NCBI GenBank assembly: GCA_903813345.2
Contig: CAIIXF020000001.1
Location: 24,605,915-24,665,914, forward strand
DNA: 60,000 bases
DNA from: Owenia fusiformis
Lineage: Eukaryota > Annelida > Polychaeta > Sabellida > Oweniidae
Reading direction: 5' to 3'
Under the pieces are notes generated by a model. The model did no database searches. It was not told the DNA's origin and worked only from the letters and a program-made list of their open reading frames with translations. Of the stretch, positions 11,690 through 21,948 are shown piece by piece. Numbering within the stretch: the first letter of the stretch is position 1; each line of letters opens with the position of its first letter. The position numbers were made by a program, and so were the translations under genes.

Positions 11690-14517
11690 AACTAGATTTG
11701 TGAAATTGAACAAGTTCAATTTAAGACTCCAGATTTATTTGACCTAGATAGATCAGTAAAGAGCTGAGTAAGTAACTGAGTAATTAGCTGAGTAAGTACC
11801 TTAGTAGTAGTTGAGTAAGTAGCTGAGTAAGTAACTGAGTAAAAAGCTGAGTAGGTAGCTGAGTAAGTAGCTGAGTAAGTACCTGAGTTAGTAGCTGAGT
11901 AAGTTGCTAAGGAAGTAATAACTAATTAGTAATTGAGTAAGTAGTCAAATAAGTAGCTGAGTAGGTAGAGAGGTAAACTAGGGTATGCAGGAATTTTTGA
12001 AAGTATATTTGATCAATCTGCATCGTGAATACTGGCAAGTGCGAATTTCAAACTTCAAAATGGCGTAGAATCTAAACCGGGGGTCGGATTGCAATTTTAA
12101 TTTCAGATCCAGATTCCTGAGGAAATTCTACCCATAATTCATAACTCATACTTTAAAATTGGAGAACTTTTTATTTTGACCTACATTTCGGACACCATAT
12201 CTCAAAAGTGGGTCAAAAAACTTATTGACGGCAAAATGTTAACATTATTAGCACACTCTTTGCTACAAGTTTACAAAATTTCGGAGAATATCATTGAAGT
12301 GTAGTGTCAGAATCGCAAAATAAAAAAAAACTATGAATTTGACCTAGATTTTGAACTAGGTATTTTGGTGTCCAAACTTTGAAGGAAAGTAGCTTTTGAG
12401 GTCCCCTTCTTCTATTAGGGCTTTCATTATGTTTAGCTGTACTCATTCTATATCTCGTATTTTTATACTTCAAAAAATTATTCGGTCCCATTGATTTAAC
12501 ATTGGGCACCAAATTTAGCGATTTTTGAGATTTCAAAACGCCATAACTTCAGAACAAGTAGTCGGATCGAAATTTGGTTTGCAGATCTAGATTTCTGAGA
12601 AAATTCTACCCTTAATTCATAACTCATACGTTAAATTTGGAAAACTTTTAACTTTGGCCTACCTTTCGGACACCATATCTCAAAAGTGGGTCAAAATACT
12701 TTTTGACGGCAAAAGGCTAACACTATTAGCACACTCTTGGCTACATGTATACACAATTTCGAAGAATATAATTGAAGTGTAGCGTCAGAATCGCAAAAAT
12801 AAGGAAAAGCTTTGAATTTGACCTAGATTTTGACCTAGGCATTTTGTTGTCCAAATTTTCAAGATTAGAAGGTTTTGAGGTCCCCTCCTTTTATGGGCTT
12901 CCATTATGTTTAGCTGTACTTAGTCTATATCTCGTATTTTACACTTCAAAAAAATATTTTTTCCCATTGACATAACATGGGGCACCAAATTTAGCGATTT
13001 TTGAGCTTTCAAAAGGCCATAACTTCCGAACCAGAAGTCCGATCGAAATTTGGTTTGCAGATTTGGATTCCAGAGAAAATCCTATCCTTAATTCATAGCT
13101 CATACGTTAAATTTGGAAACTTTTTATTTTGACCTACTTTTCGGACACGCCATAACTTCCAAACCTGAAGTCGGATCGAAATTTGGTTTGCAGATTCGGA
13201 TTCCTGAGAAAATTCTATACTTAATTCATAACTCAAACGTCAAATTTTGAGAATTTTTTATTTTGACCTACTTTTCGGACACCATATCTAAAAAATGGGG
13301 CAAAATACTTTCTGACGGCAAAAGGCTAACACTATTAGCAGACTCTTAGCTACATGTATACAAAATTTTGAAGAATATAATTAATCTGTTGTGTCAGAAT
13401 CGCAAAAATAAGGAAAAACTTTGAATTTGACCTAGATTTTGACCTAGGCATTTTGGTGTCCAAATTTTGAAGCTAGATGGCTTATGAGGTCCTCTTCTTT
13501 TGATTTGCAGATTCGGATTCCTGATAAAATTCTACCCCTTATTCATAACTCATACGTTACATTTGAAGATTTTTTATTTTGACCTACTTTTGGGACACCA
13601 TATCTCAAAAGTGGAAGTCGGATCGAAATTTGGTTTGCAGATTCGGATTCCTGAGAAAATTCTATACTTAATTCATAACTCAAACGTCAAATTTTGAGAA
13701 TTTTTTATTTTGACCTACTTTTCGGACACCATATCTAAAAAATGGGGCAAAATACTTTCTGACGGCAAAAGGCTAACACTATTAGCAGACTCTTAGCTAC
13801 ATGTATACAAAATTTTGAAGAATATAATTAATCTGTTGTGTCAGAATCGCAAAAATAAGGAAAAACTTTGAATTTGACCTAGATTTTGACCTAGGCATTT
13901 TGGTGTCCAAATTTTGAAGCTAGATGGCTTATGAGGTCCCCTTCTTTTAAAAGCTTTCATTATATTTAGCTGAACTCAGTCTATATTTCGTATTTTTCAC
14001 TTCAAAAAAATCTTTTTCCCATTGACTTAACATGGGCACCAAATTTAGCGATTTTTGAGCTTTCAAAACGCCATAACTTCCGAACGGGAAGTCGGATCAA
14101 AATTTGGTTTGCAGATTCGGATTCCTGAGAAAATTCCTTTCCTTACCCTTATTTCATAGCTCATATGTTAAATTTGGAGAACTTTTTGGTTTTGACCTAC
14201 TTTCAGGACGCCATATCTCAAAATCGCTAAGAGTAATCAAAAAACGGATGGCACACTCTCGATTTGTTTTTTTCTAAGCTACATAGAGAAACTAAGATGA
14301 AGTAGTTACGACAAACAACAACGAAGATAATTGACAGAATGTTGATTTGACCTTGATTTGACCTAGTTCTTGACCCTTGACCTAGATAAAAATTTGACCT
14401 AACTTCCCATCATCCCAGGTACTGCCCCTAGTTGATCATGTAAGCAGCTTAAAGTAAATTCTTTTAGTTGGTGAGAAATCTGGGAAGGAGGAAGATTCTG
14501 AAAGAATAATAATAATA
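11690..14517 (+). mobile_element. Array element E4
   Basis: It begins with AACTAGA and the palindrome, then the CTGAGTAAGT minisatellite. Its first kilobase is close to identical to E3. Core anchors lie near 12360, 12838, 13447 and 13893. A local duplication puts the segment at about 13150-13500 again at about 13610-13960. The terminal unit ends in AAT repeats without a hairpin. Confidence 0.65.
11757..11975 (+). repeat. CTGAGTAAGT minisatellite (copy 2)
   Basis: It is near identical to the tract at 9047-9265, which shows that the two elements were copied from one another recently. Confidence 0.85.
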
Positions 14518-15987
14518 ACTAGACTTTGGAAATTGAACGAAGTTCAATTTCAGACTCCAGATCTAGACTTTTTTAAGCCCAGTCATCTAAAATAAGCCGA
14601 GTCATCCAGAATAAGCTGAGTCATTCAGAATAAGATGGATGGATAAAATAGGAAGGTAGGATAGGATAGAATGGGAAGGAACGATAGGATAGAATAAGGA
14701 AGAAGGATAGGATAGAACAGAATGGGAAGAAAGGATATGATAGGAGAGGATAGGAAGGAAAAGATACGAAGGAAGGATAGAAAGGAAGGATAGGATAAGA
14801 TCAGATAGGAAGGATGGATGAATTTTTCAACATTTTCTTCTCTACTCTTGACTTTCTATCAGGATACCATCAGATCGATTTTCCGAAATTTCAAAACGCC
14901 ATAACTTCCGAACCGGAAGTCGGATCGAAATTCGATTGAAAGATTCGGATTCCTGACAAAATTCTACCCCTAATTCATAACTCAAACGTTAAATTTGGCG
15001 AATTTTTATTTTGACCTACTTTTCGGACACGCCATAACTTTGGAACTGGAAGTCGGATCGGAATTTGGTTTGCATATTCGGATTCCTGAGAAAATTCTAC
15101 TCTTAATTCATAACTCATATGTTAAATTTGGAGAACTTTTTATTTTGACCTACTTTTCGGACACCATATCTCAAAAGTGGGTCAAAATACTCTCTGACGG
15201 CAAAAGGCTAACACTATTAGCACACTCTTGGCTACATGTACACACAATTTTGAAGAATATAATTAAAGTGTAGTGTCAGAATCGCAAAAATAAGGAAAAA
15301 CTTTAAATTTGACCTAGATTTTGACCTAGGCATTTTGGTGTCCAAATTTTGAAGCTAGATGGCTTTTGAGGTTCCATTCTTTTAAAACCTTTCATTATAT
15401 TAAGCTGAACTCAGTCTATATTTCGTATTTTTCACTTCAAAAAAATCTTTTTTCCCATTGACTTAATATGGGCACCAAATTTAGCAATTTTTGAGCTTTC
15501 AAAACGCCATTACTACCGAACCGGAAGTCCGATCCAAATTTGGTTTGCAGATTCGGATTCCTGAGATCATTCTACACTTATTTCATAACTCACATGTTGA
15601 ATTTGGAGAACTTTTTGTTCTGACCTACTTTCCGGACGCCATATCTCAAAATCGGTAACAGTAATCAAAAATCTGATGGCACAGTATAAAAGGGCTGTTT
15701 CTAAGCTACATGATGAAAAAAAGATGAAGACGTTTCGATAAATAACGACGAAGATAATAGACAGAAGGTTGAAAATGTAAGATTTGACCTAGTTCCTGAC
15801 CTTTGACCTAGATAAAAAATTGACCCAATTTCCGAGAAACTAGATACTGAACCTAAATTGACCATATACAGGTCTTGACTCAATGTCTTCTAGTTATTGA
15901 GAAAACGTGTTAAGAAAAATAATAATAATAAAGAAGAAGAAGAATAATGACAAAAGTAATAGACTCCAGATTTTCAATCTGGAGTCT
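14518..15987 (+). mobile_element. Array element E5 with intact right hairpin
   Basis: The left palindrome is slightly altered (TTGAACGAAGTTCAA). It is followed by 19-bp GTCATCC units and a GATAGG tract, as in E2, then one core unit (anchor near 15328) and a terminal unit. It ends in the hairpin 15961-15987: AGACTCCAGATT, a TTCA loop, then ATCTGGAGTCT. Confidence 0.7.
14640..14815. repeat. GATAGG microsatellite in E5
   Basis: Degenerate GGATAGGAAGG repeats, shorter than the tract in E2 but in the same position relative to the left end. Confidence 0.8.
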
Positions 15988-15997
15988 AATAATAATA

Positions 15998-17791
15998 ACT
16001 AGACATGTAAATTGAACAAGTTCAATTTAAGACTCCAGATTTCACATTTTTTTTAAGCTGAGTCATCCAGAACTTGTAAGCTGAGTCATTCAGAATAAGC
16101 TGAGTCAGCTAGAATATAGACATTTAGACAACTTTTAAGAAGGCTATCTTCGACTCTATTAGCTTAACATGGGGATATCATCATATCGACTTTTCGAGAC
16201 TTCAAACCGCTATAACTATCTAACCAGAAGTTAGATCGAAATTTGGTTTAAAGATTCTGATTCCTGAGAAAATTCTACCCTTAATTCATAACTCATACGT
16301 TAAATTTGGATAATTTTTTATTTTGACCTACATTTCGGACACCATATCTCAAAAGTGGGTCAAAAAACTTTCTGACGGCAGAAGGCTAACACTATAAGCA
16401 CACTCTTTGCTACCTGTATACAAAATTTTGAAGCAAATCCTTAAAGTGTAATGTCAGAATCGCAAAAATAAGGAAAAACTATGAATTTGACCTAGATTTT
16501 GACCAAGGCATTTTTGCGTCCAAATTTTAAAGCTAGATAGCCTTCGAGGTCCCCTCCTTTTATAGGCTTTCAGAATATTAAGCTGTACTCAGTCTTTATC
16601 TGGTATTTTACACTTCAAAAAATCCTTTTTCTCATTGACATAACATGGGGCACCAAATTTAGCGATTTTTGAGCTTTCAAAACCCCATAACTTTCGAACC
16701 GGAAGTCGGATCGTAATTTGGTTTGCAGATTTGGATTCCTGACAAAATTCTACCCCCAATTTATAACTCATACGTTAAATTTGGAATTTTTTTATTTTGA
16801 CCTACTTTTTGGACACGCCATAACTTCCGAACCGGTAGTCGGATCGAAATTTGGTTTCCAGATTCGGATTCCTGAGAAGATTCTACCCTTAATTCATAAC
16901 TCATACGTTGAATCTGGAGAACTTTTTATTTTGACCTACTTTTCGGACACCATATCTCAAAAGTGGGTCAAAATACTTTCTGACGGCAAAAGGCTAACAC
17001 TATTAGCACACTCTTTGCTACCTGTATACAAAATTTTAAAGTAAATTATTAAAGTGTAGTGTCAGAATCGTAAAAATAAGGAAAAACTATGAATTTGACC
17101 TTGATTTTGACCTAGGCATTTTGGTGTCCAAATTTTGAAGCTATGTAGCTTTTGAGGTCCCCTTCTTTTATAAGCATTCATTATGTTAAGCTGTACTAAG
17201 TCAATATCCTGTATTTTACACTTCGAAAAAGTCTTTTTTCCCATTGACTTAACATAGGCACCAAATTTAGCGATTTTTGAGCTTTCAAAACGCCATAACT
17301 TCCGAACCGGAAGTCCGATCCAAATTCGGTTTGCAGATTTGGATTCCTGAGAAAATTCTACATCTTTTTCATAGCTCACACATTCGATTTGGAGCATGTT
17401 TAGGCGTGACCTACATTTCGGACGCCGTATCTCAAAATCGGTAAGAGTAATCAAAATTCTGATGTCATATCTTTGATTCGCCTTTTTCTAAGCTACACGA
17501 TGAAAAAAAGATGAAGGAGTTACGAAGAATATTGACGAAGATATGATGAAGAATGTTGAAAATGTAAGATTTGACCTAGTTCTTGACCTTTGACCTAGAT
17601 AAAAATTTGACCTAATTTCCCAGAAAGCCGGTTTCAGTCTTTAGTTAACCATGTAAGTTGGATTAAGTAAGCTGTTATAGTTGACGAGAAATTTGGTGAG
17701 GAGGAAGAAAAAAGAATAATAATAATAATAATAATAATAATAAAGAAAACAGGCAAAAACAATAGACTCCAGATTTTCAATCTGGAGTCTA
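15998..17791 (+). mobile_element. Array element E6, same subtype as the isolated copy at 44043
   Basis: The left end AACTAGACATG plus the palindrome is followed by GAGTCATCC units, a TAGACATTTAGACAACT stretch and a core beginning GCTATAACTATCTAACC. These features are shared with the solitary element at 44043-45181. Core anchors lie near 16510 and 17115. The terminal hairpin is at 17764-17791. Confidence 0.7.
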
Positions 17792-18029
17792 AAAAGAAAA
17801 CTGACGAAAGCAATAGACTCCAGATTTTCATCTGGAGTCTAATAATAATAATAATAAAGAAAACTGACGAAAGCAATAGACTCCAGATTTTCATCTGGAG
17901 TCTAATAATAATAATAATAAAGAAAACTGACGAAAGCAATAGACTCCAGATTTTCATCTGGAGTCTAATAAAGAATAAGAATAAGAATACTGACAAAAAC
18001 AATAGACTCCAGATTTACATCTGGAGTCT
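17764..18029 (+). repeat. Five stacked right-end hairpins
   Basis: The terminal hairpin AGACTCCAGATTTTCATCTG with its closing arm occurs at 17764-17791, 17815-17841, 17879-17903, 17941-17966 and 18004-18029. The intervals are near-identical AAT repeats plus AAAGAAAACTGACGAAAGCA. Only the element's last 50-65 bp has been multiplied. This is not CRISPR: the intervals are repeats of each other. Confidence 0.85.
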
Positions 18030-18236
18030 AATAACAAATTAGACAAATTAGATTCAGATTTTATCGCTTGGCTCACATCTCCATCTGGTCGAAACAAAGC
18101 TGAAGAAACAGCAAAAAGGATCAGCCAAAATGTGAAATTTGTACTGGGCCTGCATGAAGATGTTGGTGGATTTCAGCCACAGGACCACAATTTAATTTAT
18201 TCAAAATTCATTGAACCTGCCATAAATGGAAAATTT
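18030..18236 (+). pseudogene. Fragment of recombinase-like gene (copy 1)
   Basis: About 205 bp directly after the last hairpin match 19365-19570 with few changes. Both translate through the motif DFIDWLTSPSG (FIAW in this copy) and KFVLDLHEDVGG. Here the codon after NLI is TAT, whereas the other copy has TAA, so this copy keeps the open frame a little further (SKFIEPAINGKF). After that it loses similarity abruptly. It is a detached piece of a gene, either captured by, or cut by, the neighbouring element. Confidence 0.65.
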
Positions 18237-18466
18237 ATACTTATACCTAAAGTTATACTTAAGTTAAATTGTACAACAACCATCAGATTAGTCAGATAAG
18301 TATACACTACGCTTAGTACTACATGTATAATTAATATAAATTAACATAAGAATTTAAATGAATCTTAGGTAATACCTAATTTAGATTTATCATCCACTTA
18401 AATGTATCTTTAATAGTATATTCTTTATGATGTTGTAATTGATTCATTATTTATGAGCTATATGTA

Positions 18467-18966
18467 CTGTAGATTGGGTTAATTTGGCGCCCGCTTTAAT
18501 TTGGCGAATTTGGCGAAACTGAAAAATTCGCCAATATAAATCTTCGCCAAAATTTAGAATGAATTCCTGGGAATTATCTAGGGTATTTCATCCAGTTAGG
18601 TCACTTCCGGCTTAGTTTTTTCCAAAAATATGAAAAAATGTCTCTCATAAATTGGCGCAGAACTGGTCAGTCACTCATTAATACTCAGGGAAAAACTAGA
18701 AAGGAAAAGCGCGGTATAGTAGCAGCATCGATCGAGGTGCAAAATGTAAAGGATGATATCACAAAAATGTACAAACGTGGTGAATATCGCCAGTTGACCT
18801 CAAAAGAAAAAGTGAACATAGCCAAACATGCCCATTTACATGGTAATTCGCAAACAGGGCGTCGGTTTAACATTTTTTTGCATATCCGCCAAAATAAATA
18901 GCCGCCAATATGCCAAAAATGGCAACATTGCCAAATTAAGTAGCGCCAAATTAACCCAATCTACAG
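18467..18966. mobile_element. 500-bp TA-flanked DNA element
   Basis: The ends are inverted repeats of at least 24 bp: CTGTAGATTGGGTTAATTTG at the left and its complement at the right (CAAATTAACCCAATCTACAG). TA lies outside both ends (18465-18466 and 18967-18968). TA duplication and the CTGTAGATT end suit the Tc1/mariner/pogo group. GGCGAA and CGCCAA motifs recur just inside both ends. It sits between the two fragments of the recombinase-like gene. Confidence 0.7.
18638..18901 (+). CDS. Small ORF inside the TA element, helix-turn-helix-like
   Basis: This 87-codon frame lies wholly within the 500-bp element. Its middle reads YRQLTSKEKVNIAKHAHLHG followed by NSQTGRRF. That arrangement (K-x-x-I-A-x-x-A-x-x-H-G-N, then a second short helix ending in R-F) resembles the DNA-binding helix-turn-helix at the front of several transposase families. 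The catalytic part is absent, so the element would depend on a relative for movement. It could also be a chance frame; a basic, serine-rich start is all that precedes the motif. The first methionine was taken as start because no better one is visible. Confidence 0.4.
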   Translation: MSLINWRRTGQSLINTQGKTRKEKRGIVAASIEVQNVKDDITKMYKRGEYRQLTSKEKVNIAKHAHLHGNSQTGRRFNIFLHIRQNK

Positions 18967-19043
18967 TATGTAAATGATGTATAGGTATGTAACTTTTTGA
19001 TTTTAAAATCAGTTCTTAGCTCGTGGTAGGATTATATTTTCAG

Positions 19044-20178
19044 GTCCTCCAAGCCTTCATTTTCGAGTTGAAGGAAGAATTCATACTGAATCGAAGGGAA
19101 AAAGTTGGCATACTTGCCGGAGTTGTTTCAAGAAATATAGAGATCTACCAAAACATATAAGACAGGTCCACAGCAAAGACGCAAATTATAAAATACATGA
19201 AAACTATAAAGAATTGTACAAACACGAGTATTCAAGACGAAGTAAAAATAAATATCGAGGCTGTGTTTATAAGTACAAAGAATGCAAGAAATGTGGAAAA
19301 AATGTTCAGAGATTAGACAAGTATCAATGTAGTTCTCATGTACTCTTAAATGAAATCAAACTAAATAACAAATTAGACAAATTGGATTCAGATTTTATTG
19401 ATTGGCTCACATCTCCATCTGGTGGAAACAAAGCTGAAGAAACAGCAAATAGGATCAGCCAAAATGTGAAATTTGTACTGGACCTGCATGAAGATGTTGG
19501 TGGATTTCAGCAACAGGACTACAATTTAATTTAATCAAAATTCATTGAACCTGCCATAAATGGAAAATTTAGTAATATAAAGCAGGCCAGTACTGTGAAG
19601 GCATATCTTGAAAGACTGCAAGTCTCCTACTGAAAAAAGTACAATATCAGAAGCAGAGTACAGCATTTTTGTCAAACAAAATTGTATCTGGTGTAATTCA
19701 ATGGCGCTACAAAAGAAGAAACTTAGAAAATAAGGCTGAAGGGGAAAAACTTGCCAACTAAGGAGGAAGTGCACAAATATTTAAAATCAGAATTTGTTTC
19801 AAATATAAAAAAACTATTCTTAAAAGAAACTCCTAGCATTTCAAAATGAGGAATTACCTCATCACTATTAACCATAATAATTAATCCTTGAAGAGTAGGT
19901 CCTTTCCTAAACCTCGAACCAAGGCATGTTCTGAATGGAAATGGAAATAATGAAAGATATGTCTACCATGTTTGATCCTAATGGTTTTACGTACTGACAA
20001 AGAAGGCCGTTCAGTTTTATTATATTATATGGGATTACAAAATCACCAGCTGCAATTCTGGCTGCATCAAGAGTTGTTCACTCAGCTTTATAAAACTTGG
20101 GTGGTTCCTCACTCTCAACAGTGGAAGAAAGCAGCAAATACTAACCCTTCCCAAAACAAGGTCTCCTATCTGTGAAAA
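19044..20178 (+). pseudogene. Decayed zinc-finger / tyrosine-recombinase-like gene
   Basis: An exon seems to open after the acceptor TTTTCAG at 19043. In frame it encodes WHTCRSC..PKHIRQVH, a C-x2-C-x9-H-x4-H zinc finger, then CKKCGKN with a second C-x2-H pair, then DFIDWLTSPSG and KFVLDLHEDVGG. The region after the zinc fingers resembles the SAM-like core-binding domain of tyrosine recombinases, including STVKAYLERLQ at about 19585-19617. The TAA stop at 19532-19534 is a nonsense change, since the partial copy at 18030 has TAT there. TGA follows at 19631. Farther on, frame-jumping pieces to 20178 (KTWVV near 20090) may be the rest of the catalytic domain, but I cannot show the R-H-R-Y residues. 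Crypton-like ancestry is a guess. Confidence 0.5.
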
Positions 20179-20394
20179 ATGAATTTTGCAAGAGGCAAGT
20201 GGGGTAGAGAATAGTAAAAAAAAAAACAATTAATGGAGACTTCTAAAAGTCATTGCATTTTTGCCTAGCCCACCAATAACAACAAAATAGATAGATGGTG
20301 TACATAATGGAGATGTGAAAATTATCCAAGTTCCTGGATATTGTATGTTTAGAACATGTTTAAGTACATTCAACTATAAAATTTGATACAGTAT

Positions 20395-20760
20395 ATAAAC
20401 TGACAAAATGAGCACAGTAAAACAGAATACAGCAAACATTGTCACCAAAGAAAAAGAAGGAGGCAAAAACAAAGTAACTTCCAGGATGGCAAAAACTGAT
20501 GAAATGGAAATTGCCAATCCAAGAAAACACAGACAACAGTGTCAGTACTTTCAGCATTATTACTTTTAGTGACAGTGACAATGAAATCTGACTATGATGA
20601 TGATGTGTTATATAAGAACATTGCTGAATCAGGTACTGGACTAACAAAATCGTTAATGAAAATGTTCAGTGCTTCCATCAAATTTTATGAGAAAACATCA
20701 ACAAGACTAAGGAAAATTGAAGGTAAGGCTACAAAAAACAACAAAAAACAAACATGAACA
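20395..20760 (+). pseudogene. Unrecognised exon-like fragment
   Basis: One frame reads NTDNSVSTFSIITFSDSDNE to a stop. The next frame carries DDDVLYKNIAESGTGLTKSL followed by SIKFYEKTSTRLRKIEG and a splice-donor-like GAAGGTAAGG at about 20720. I do not recognise a family. It may be the tail of the recombinase-like gene upstream, since both lie on the plus strand and show similar decay. Confidence 0.3.
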
Positions 20761-20999
20761 AGGTAACTTTAATCAAATACATGACAAACAATATATGTCC
20801 AAACTTAGACAGTTTGGACTTAAAAAATATTATCTTGAATAAACTATAGGTGAACTCTGAAGTGACTTGTGACAGCACCCACTTTGGATGAAATCTACCA
20901 ATCAGTGATAAGGGGATTCTCACTGCCTCTAGGCAGGAGATAAGACTGGAGCCATACAACAATGAGAGACGGCAAACTATTAGGAAGAGAAAGACCAGT

Positions 21000-21203
21000 C
21001 TTCTAAAAGAAAGAGAAACTGTGAGACATTGTGAGAGTGTGCAACAACTACAGATGGTACAAGAGCTGCAAAAGGAGCAAGAGAAGAGACTAGCTTTAGA
21101 GAACAGTGGACAGTCAACAATATCCTTAACTATACTGCTAGGAACTATAATGCGCATTACGCAGAGAAAACTCTTATTATCAAACAATTGTAATTACTTT
21201 TGA
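21000..21203 (+). pseudogene. Unrecognised charged helical fragment
   Basis: The frame contains RKRKTSLLKERETVRHCESV followed by QQLQMVQELQKEQEKRLALE, a strongly helical Gln/Glu/Lys stretch of the coiled-coil type. It runs upstream in frame to about 20930 and ends at 21203. I know no specific family. Its position after the previous fragment suggests the last exon of the same broken gene. Confidence 0.3.
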
Positions 21204-21282
21204 TCATCAATCATCAATATATATTTCCGTCCAAGTGTGCCAAAGATGTTTCGGTGAGGAACCATTATTTTTAATATACATA

Positions 21283-21508
21283 TTAAATTCCCAATAATGC
21301 CAAATACGAAAAATAGACGCAAAAAACTACAAGTAGTTGGTCAAATAGTTTATTGTACCTAACTAAACTAAAACAATAAACTACAATAGAAGTTACATAA
21401 TATTATAATGCGTTAATTAATAGATGTTACGTAATAATACAATAGAAAATACATAACAGTACATTGCATTAAAGTAGTTACATAATAGCATATAATATTA
21501 TGACCTCC
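21283..21508 (-). repeat. Split direct repeat, outer copy (B2)
   Basis: This 226-bp block is identical by eye to 21707-21932 (offset 424). On the minus strand it is the last part of the retroelement whose recombinase ORF ends at 21949. In Ngaro/DIRS-type elements the 3-prime end is arranged B1-A2-B2, and this would be B2. Confidence 0.7.
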
Positions 21509-21706
21509 CAGTCCAGTACACCCTAATTCAATTAAGGGGAGGGTGGGAGGGAGCATTAGCTAAAAATAGTACATGTTTAGTGCTTGGCTGCAGTAGCTGA
21601 AGTGATTAGATGATCTAGACATAATTAAAAGTTCATGACCTTTGCATGAACTGCAGAACCAGATGGCAACCTCTATAATTTAAATCTATTTCAACTGAAA
21701 TTAAAC
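21509..21706 (-). repeat. Spacer between the direct repeats (candidate A2)
   Basis: This 198-bp block between the identical repeats occupies the A2 position of a split-direct-repeat element. A matching A1 should stand at the element's other end, beyond 22290. I do not find it by eye, so the element is probably truncated there. Confidence 0.5.
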
Positions 21707-21932
21707 TTAAATTCCCAATAATGCCAAATACGAAAAATAGACGCAAAAAACTACAAGTAGTTGGTCAAATAGTTTATTGTACCTAACTAAACTAAAACAA
21801 TAAACTACAATAGAAGTTACATAATATTATAATGCGTTAATTAATAGATGTTACGTAATAATACAATAGAAAATACATAACAGTACATTGCATTAAAGTA
21901 GTTACATAATAGCATATAATATTATGACCTCC
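21707..21932 (-). repeat. Split direct repeat, inner copy (B1)
   Basis: It is identical by eye to 21283-21508 and begins 16 bp beyond the stop codon of the recombinase ORF, which is where B1 is expected. The identity of the two copies argues for a recent insertion. Confidence 0.7.
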
Positions 21933-21948
21933 GAACCCAAACTTGATG

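Larger units (their letters stand above)
5834..18029 (+). repeat. Head-to-tail array of HINE-like elements with a 476-bp core satellite
   Basis: The same blocks recur in fixed order through about 12 kb: CGCCATAACTTCCGAACCGG, GACGGCAAAAGGCTAACACT, TGACCTAGATTTTGACCTAG, then AACATGGGGCACCAAATTTA. The anchor GGCATTTTG lies at 5861, 6337 and 6813, which gives a 476-bp period. About fourteen core units are present. Each element closes with a different terminal unit, an (AAT)n tract and, in the last two, an AGACTCCAGATT hairpin. Each new element opens with AACTAGA and a palindrome TTGAACAAGTTCAA. A left block matching a right hairpin arm, a central tandem core and a 3-prime hairpin are the known hallmarks of Helentron-associated HINEs (DINE-1-like). 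The family assignment is inference; the array itself is seen directly. All open frames in it are by-products. Confidence 0.8.

Noticed and set aside
16718-17454. ORFs of 108 and 130 codons on opposite strands
   Set aside because: Both lie in core units of the satellite array. The same peptides recur at 6024, 10286, 13500 and 14995, which reflects the repeat and not a gene.
17634-18002. 122-codon minus-strand ORF with repeated hydrophobic segments resembling membrane helices
   Set aside because: It is the complement of the AAT tracts and stacked hairpins; the repeated peptide follows the DNA repeat exactly.
17764-18029. Regularly spaced 27-bp hairpin repeats, as in a CRISPR array
   Set aside because: The intervals are near-identical to one another, the repeat is the end of a transposon-like element, and the context is eukaryotic.
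20729-21187. 152-codon minus-strand ORF opposite the charged helical fragment
   Set aside because: The plus-strand reading (Gln/Glu/Lys-rich, coiled-coil-like) is the more protein-like; the minus-strand one is a Cys/Ser/Leu-rich complement.
21283-21932. A short LTR retrotransposon with 226-bp LTRs
   Set aside because: The 198-bp interior cannot hold coding or priming sites, and the position behind a tyrosine-recombinase ORF fits B1-A2-B2 split repeats better.
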